A stretch of DNA of 64,000 bases. Origin: Bradyrhizobium sp. CCGE-LA001 (GTDB lineage Bacteria > Pseudomonadota > Alphaproteobacteria > Rhizobiales > Xanthobacteraceae). The position numbers and the translations under genes are program-made. Each line of letters opens with the position of its first letter. Position 1 is the first letter of the stretch. The stretch lies in the NCBI RefSeq assembly GCF_000296215.2, contig NZ_CP013949.1, positions 6,751,501 through 6,815,500 of the forward strand, read 5' to 3'. Under the pieces are notes generated by a model that ran no database searches, was not told the DNA's origin, and worked only from the letters and a program-made list of their open reading frames with translations. Positions 61,524-64,000 of the stretch are shown here, in pieces.

Positions 61524-63008
61524 ATGCGCGTGCCAAGCTACTCCGAGGTCCTGGAGTTCGCGATCGACCGCTCCTACGACATTAACCTCGACATGCTGAG
61601 GTCACGAAACCTGCACCTTGACACCTATAACGATTATCTTGTCGGCACATATCCACCTCTCAAAGCAATGGGCGAGCTGAATGCCGAACAATTGTTGAGT
61701 GAGATTACGTCCTCGATTGATTTGTATTTTCATCTCCCCTTCTGCAATCAGTATTGCACCTTTTGTCACTTCGCCAAGGAAATCAATCCGCCTTCCGGGC
61801 GAGTGGAGCGTTACCTAGAGGCTCTAAATAAAGAAATGAGTTGGTCAGACACCGCGCTCGCCGGCAGAACAATTGAGACAGCATTCTTTGGAGGTGGCAC
61901 TCCCTCAATCTTGACCAACTTACAGCTGGAAACGCTATTCGACATGATCAAACAGCGCTTTGATCTATCCAAGTCCGAAGTAAGTTTCGAACTACATCCC
62001 ACTCTTGGGAAGCAGGTTGATGCCGGAGATCGCATATCCACTCTGATCAAAGGCGGTGTAAACCGCTTCGTGCTGGGTGTTCAAAGTCTTGATCAAAGCA
62101 TTTTGCGTATATTGAACCGCGGGCACGGTGTGGATGAGGTGAGGCAGCTCGTCGAACTGCTGAATAGAATGGGCGTTCAGAATCTATCGCTGGACCTTAT
62201 CTATGGGCTGCCGCAGCAAACGCTTCGGAGCTGGTATGACTCGCTCATCGGTTTGCTGGAGATGGGAGTGGAGAAGTTTAACATCTTTCCATTGTTGTTC
62301 AAGTCGACCGACCCCATAGCTCGTCATTTGAGCAAAGGACGTTACCAATTCGCCGGGGCGAAGGAGCGCATCATCATGCATTTCATGGCGGAGCACATCC
62401 TTACCAGGCTTGGCTATCGTCATGGCCCGATCTTCTATTGGACCAAGAAGTCGCAGCCGCACTCTGTTCAGCAGCGCCGCAAATACGATTCCTGGAACGA
62501 CAACAATCTCGTCCCATTTGGGGTTGGCGGGTTTGGCTACATGAGTCAGTGCCAGTTCTACAACGAAGCAGACTTAGACCGCTACTTACAAAGTGTTGAG
62601 GTTGGCGCAAAGCCAGTGTGGAAGGGTGTCGTCCTGTCACAAGATGATCTGATGCGACGAACGGTGATGCTCGCGTTGCGAAGTAGTGGAGTGTCGCTCT
62701 CCCGCTTCGAAAGCGAATTTGGAGTCTCCATGGAGAAATACTTTCGTCGCGAGCTTAAAAAGCTGAATGAGGCGGGACTTATCAGTATTTCAAACGAAGG
62801 CGTGCTGACGTTAACCACCGCTGGCATCATCAATTCGGGCGCGGTATCGCTGCAGTTTTTCTCCAACGAGGTGCTTGAGCGGGTAGCGCACACCGACAGC
62901 AGGATCTTAGACAAACGAAAAGATCTTATCGAGAAGCATGATTACTCACCGGCTGCCCGCTACGGGGCGCCAGCCGAAATGCAAGCTGTCTTTAGTCAGG
63001 GCCGGTGA
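61524..63008 (+). CDS. HemN-like radical SAM enzyme
   Basis: 494 residues from ATG 61524, set by AAAGGAG 8 bp upstream; an in-frame ATG at 61488 has no ribosome site. Radical SAM cluster C74-x3-C78-x2-C81 (CNQYCTFC), SAM-binding FFGGGTPSIL, and YGLPQQTLRSWYDSL of the HemN/HemW/class C methylase group. The C-terminal HemN_C-like part with a winged-helix feel (FESEFGVSMEKYFRRELKKL) is kept. It need not be a coproporphyrinogen oxidase: related proteins transfer heme or methylate natural products. It is driven by a perfect RpoN promoter and followed after 9 bp by a heme-dioxygenase-like gene, so a specialised pathway is likelier than housekeeping heme synthesis. Confidence 0.85.
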   Translation: MRVPSYSEVLEFAIDRSYDINLDMLRSRNLHLDTYNDYLVGTYPPLKAMGELNAEQLLSEITSSIDLYFHLPFCNQYCTFCHFAKEINPPSGRVERYLEALNKEMSWSDTALAGRTIETAFFGGGTPSILTNLQLETLFDMIKQRFDLSKSEVSFELHPTLGKQVDAGDRISTLIKGGVNRFVLGVQSLDQSILRILNRGHGVDEVRQLVELLNRMGVQNLSLDLIYGLPQQTLRSWYDSLIGLLEMGVEKFNIFPLLFKSTDPIARHLSKGRYQFAGAKERIIMHFMAEHILTRLGYRHGPIFYWTKKSQPHSVQQRRKYDSWNDNNLVPFGVGGFGYMSQCQFYNEADLDRYLQSVEVGAKPVWKGVVLSQDDLMRRTVMLALRSSGVSLSRFESEFGVSMEKYFRRELKKLNEAGLISISNEGVLTLTTAGIINSGAVSLQFFSNEVLERVAHTDSRILDKRKDLIEKHDYSPAARYGAPAEMQAVFSQGR

Positions 63009-63017
63009 GTGCTCGTT

Positions 63018-64000
63018 ATGGTCGCCAGTATTTCCCGTTCCGCCCAAGAACCGAAGCATTACTGCGCGCAAGACATCTTTTCCCATGCGACCGATAGCAT
63101 TGATCGACAACGAAAACGACCGCTTGGGCGATTGAGCAATTTTGTCGTTGATGAACTGCCACAAAGTGTTGCGGAGATCAAATGCAGTGAGCGGCCCGAT
63201 GAAGCGGTTCGGGCCCTCGGTCGCGGAATCAGCGCGATTGTGGCGGACTCGGACTATGATGCGCTTCTGCGCCGGCTGCCGCAATCTGATTTCGAGATCG
63301 CCAAGACAGACATCCAGTATCTCACCAATTGTGCTTATCACATGTCTTCGTTTGCCGGCCTTCACCGCAGGCACGCCGAATTGACCGTGGGGAAAGAGCT
63401 AAACCGTCTTGCGCAGCTGACCCGGGAGCGGCAGCCTGGCATCGATGTCCTCTCTTACGAGGATATGATACTTACGAACCCGGTGCAGAACGATCCGCGT
63501 GTATACTGCCTTGGAGAGGCGGGGGTCGAGGAGCGCGATTTTTGCTTAGGCCATCAACTCATCGAAAGGGAGTTGCAGTCGGCAATCGATGCACTACTTG
63601 AGTTACGTGATCTGGCTGACGCGGACGCGCGCCAATGTCTTTCACTGTGCGCGGAGCGCCTTGAGGCGGCGAATCATATCCTGGTGCGTTTTTATGAACA
63701 TTTGTCGCCGGATCTTTTTGGCCAGTTCCGGGTGTTCTACGGGAAGAATCCTTACAAGGATAGGCTTGGCCCAAGCGGCAGATTCTCTGCCCGTATTGTG
63801 GCTGTCTCAGTGCTGCTGATTGGGGAAGAGCTTTTCCTCCAGAAGCCGCAATTCTATAGGGATGTGTATCGGCTGTCCGAGTACTACCCGCAGGCGTACA
63901 TTCGCGCGGTACTCCGCTGGTTGTCGCCAGACAAGGGGAGCGTCTGGCTGAAGCCTGGTTGGCTGGAAGGGGAAGCGGAATTTCCTAGGTTTGCGACCGT
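63018..64000 (+). CDS. Heme-dioxygenase-like protein, possibly PrnB family (partial at window end)
   Basis: Open from ATG 63018 (GGTGAG 8 bp upstream) to the window edge, 327 codons without a stop. Mostly helical. Conserved-looking parts include AYHMSSFAGLHRRHAELT, SYEDMILTNPVQNDPRVYCL, FYEHLSPDLFGQFRVFYGKN, GPSGRFSARIVAVSVLLIGE and YYPQAYIRAVLRWLSP. Order and spacing recall PrnB of pyrrolnitrin synthesis and its IDO/TDO-like relatives (from memory, not a search). The gap to the radical SAM gene is 9 bp, so the two are co-transcribed from the RpoN promoter. Function unknown; if the assignment holds it would bind heme and act on an indole-type substrate. Confidence 0.55.
   Translation, partial: MVASISRSAQEPKHYCAQDIFSHATDSIDRQRKRPLGRLSNFVVDELPQSVAEIKCSERPDEAVRALGRGISAIVADSDYDALLRRLPQSDFEIAKTDIQYLTNCAYHMSSFAGLHRRHAELTVGKELNRLAQLTRERQPGIDVLSYEDMILTNPVQNDPRVYCLGEAGVEERDFCLGHQLIERELQSAIDALLELRDLADADARQCLSLCAERLEAANHILVRFYEHLSPDLFGQFRVFYGKNPYKDRLGPSGRFSARIVAVSVLLIGEELFLQKPQFYRDVYRLSEYYPQAYIRAVLRWLSPDKGSVWLKPGWLEGEAEFPRFAT

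Overview
The window looks like part of a symbiosis or accessory island of a Bradyrhizobium-type alphaproteobacterium. The base is GC-rich with many decayed insertion sequences. Symbiosis-type signals include two nod-box matches, two perfect RpoN (-24/-12) promoters and a VirK-family gene. Genus is inferred from gene content and protein flavour, not from a marker gene.

Layout. 1-8.3 kb: end of an unidentified gene, a secreted multicopper oxidase with a small blue-copper protein, a broken tyrosinase, a GNAT acetyltransferase and several gene remnants. 8.36-22.52 kb (minus strand): one intact 14.2-kb four-module NRPS gene with an N-terminal formyltransferase domain, two dual condensation/epimerization domains and a terminal thioesterase. 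It was built by tandem duplication of a bimodule. 22.9-41.6 kb: a graveyard of IS3, IS66, IS110, tyrosine-recombinase and serine-recombinase remnants. Embedded in it are an orphan ectoine synthase gene, an outer-membrane beta-barrel gene, three genes for small secreted cysteine-rich peptides, a csp gene with an altered RNA-binding motif and virK. This stretch ends at a 3' half of an initiator-like tRNA-Met, probably an old attachment site. 41.8-46.5 kb: a secreted protein, a divergent PanC-like ligase and a pentapeptide-repeat protein behind a perfect RpoN promoter. 47.2-53.8 kb (minus): a five-gene operon of a flavin monooxygenase and a complete peptide-type ABC importer. 55-61 kb: a small XRE regulator, decayed thiolase, ABC and response-regulator pieces, and two arabinofuranosidases (GH51, GH127). 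61.2-64 kb: a perfect RpoN promoter, a HemN-like radical SAM gene and a heme-dioxygenase-like (PrnB-like?) gene that runs off the end.

How parts may work together. The strongest new candidate is a family of ~70-residue secreted peptides with a C-x8/9-C-x4-C-x5-C core. Two of its three members sit about 60 bp downstream of excellent nod boxes, so NodD and plant flavonoids should induce them. Nodule-stage (NifA/RpoN) expression is likely for the radical SAM pair and the pentapeptide protein, and possible for the NRPS. The predicted NRPS product is an N-formylated tetrapeptide, roughly formyl-D-Xaa-(Val/Ile)-D-Ser-Phe. GH127 and GH51 would suit plant hydroxyproline-linked arabinans.
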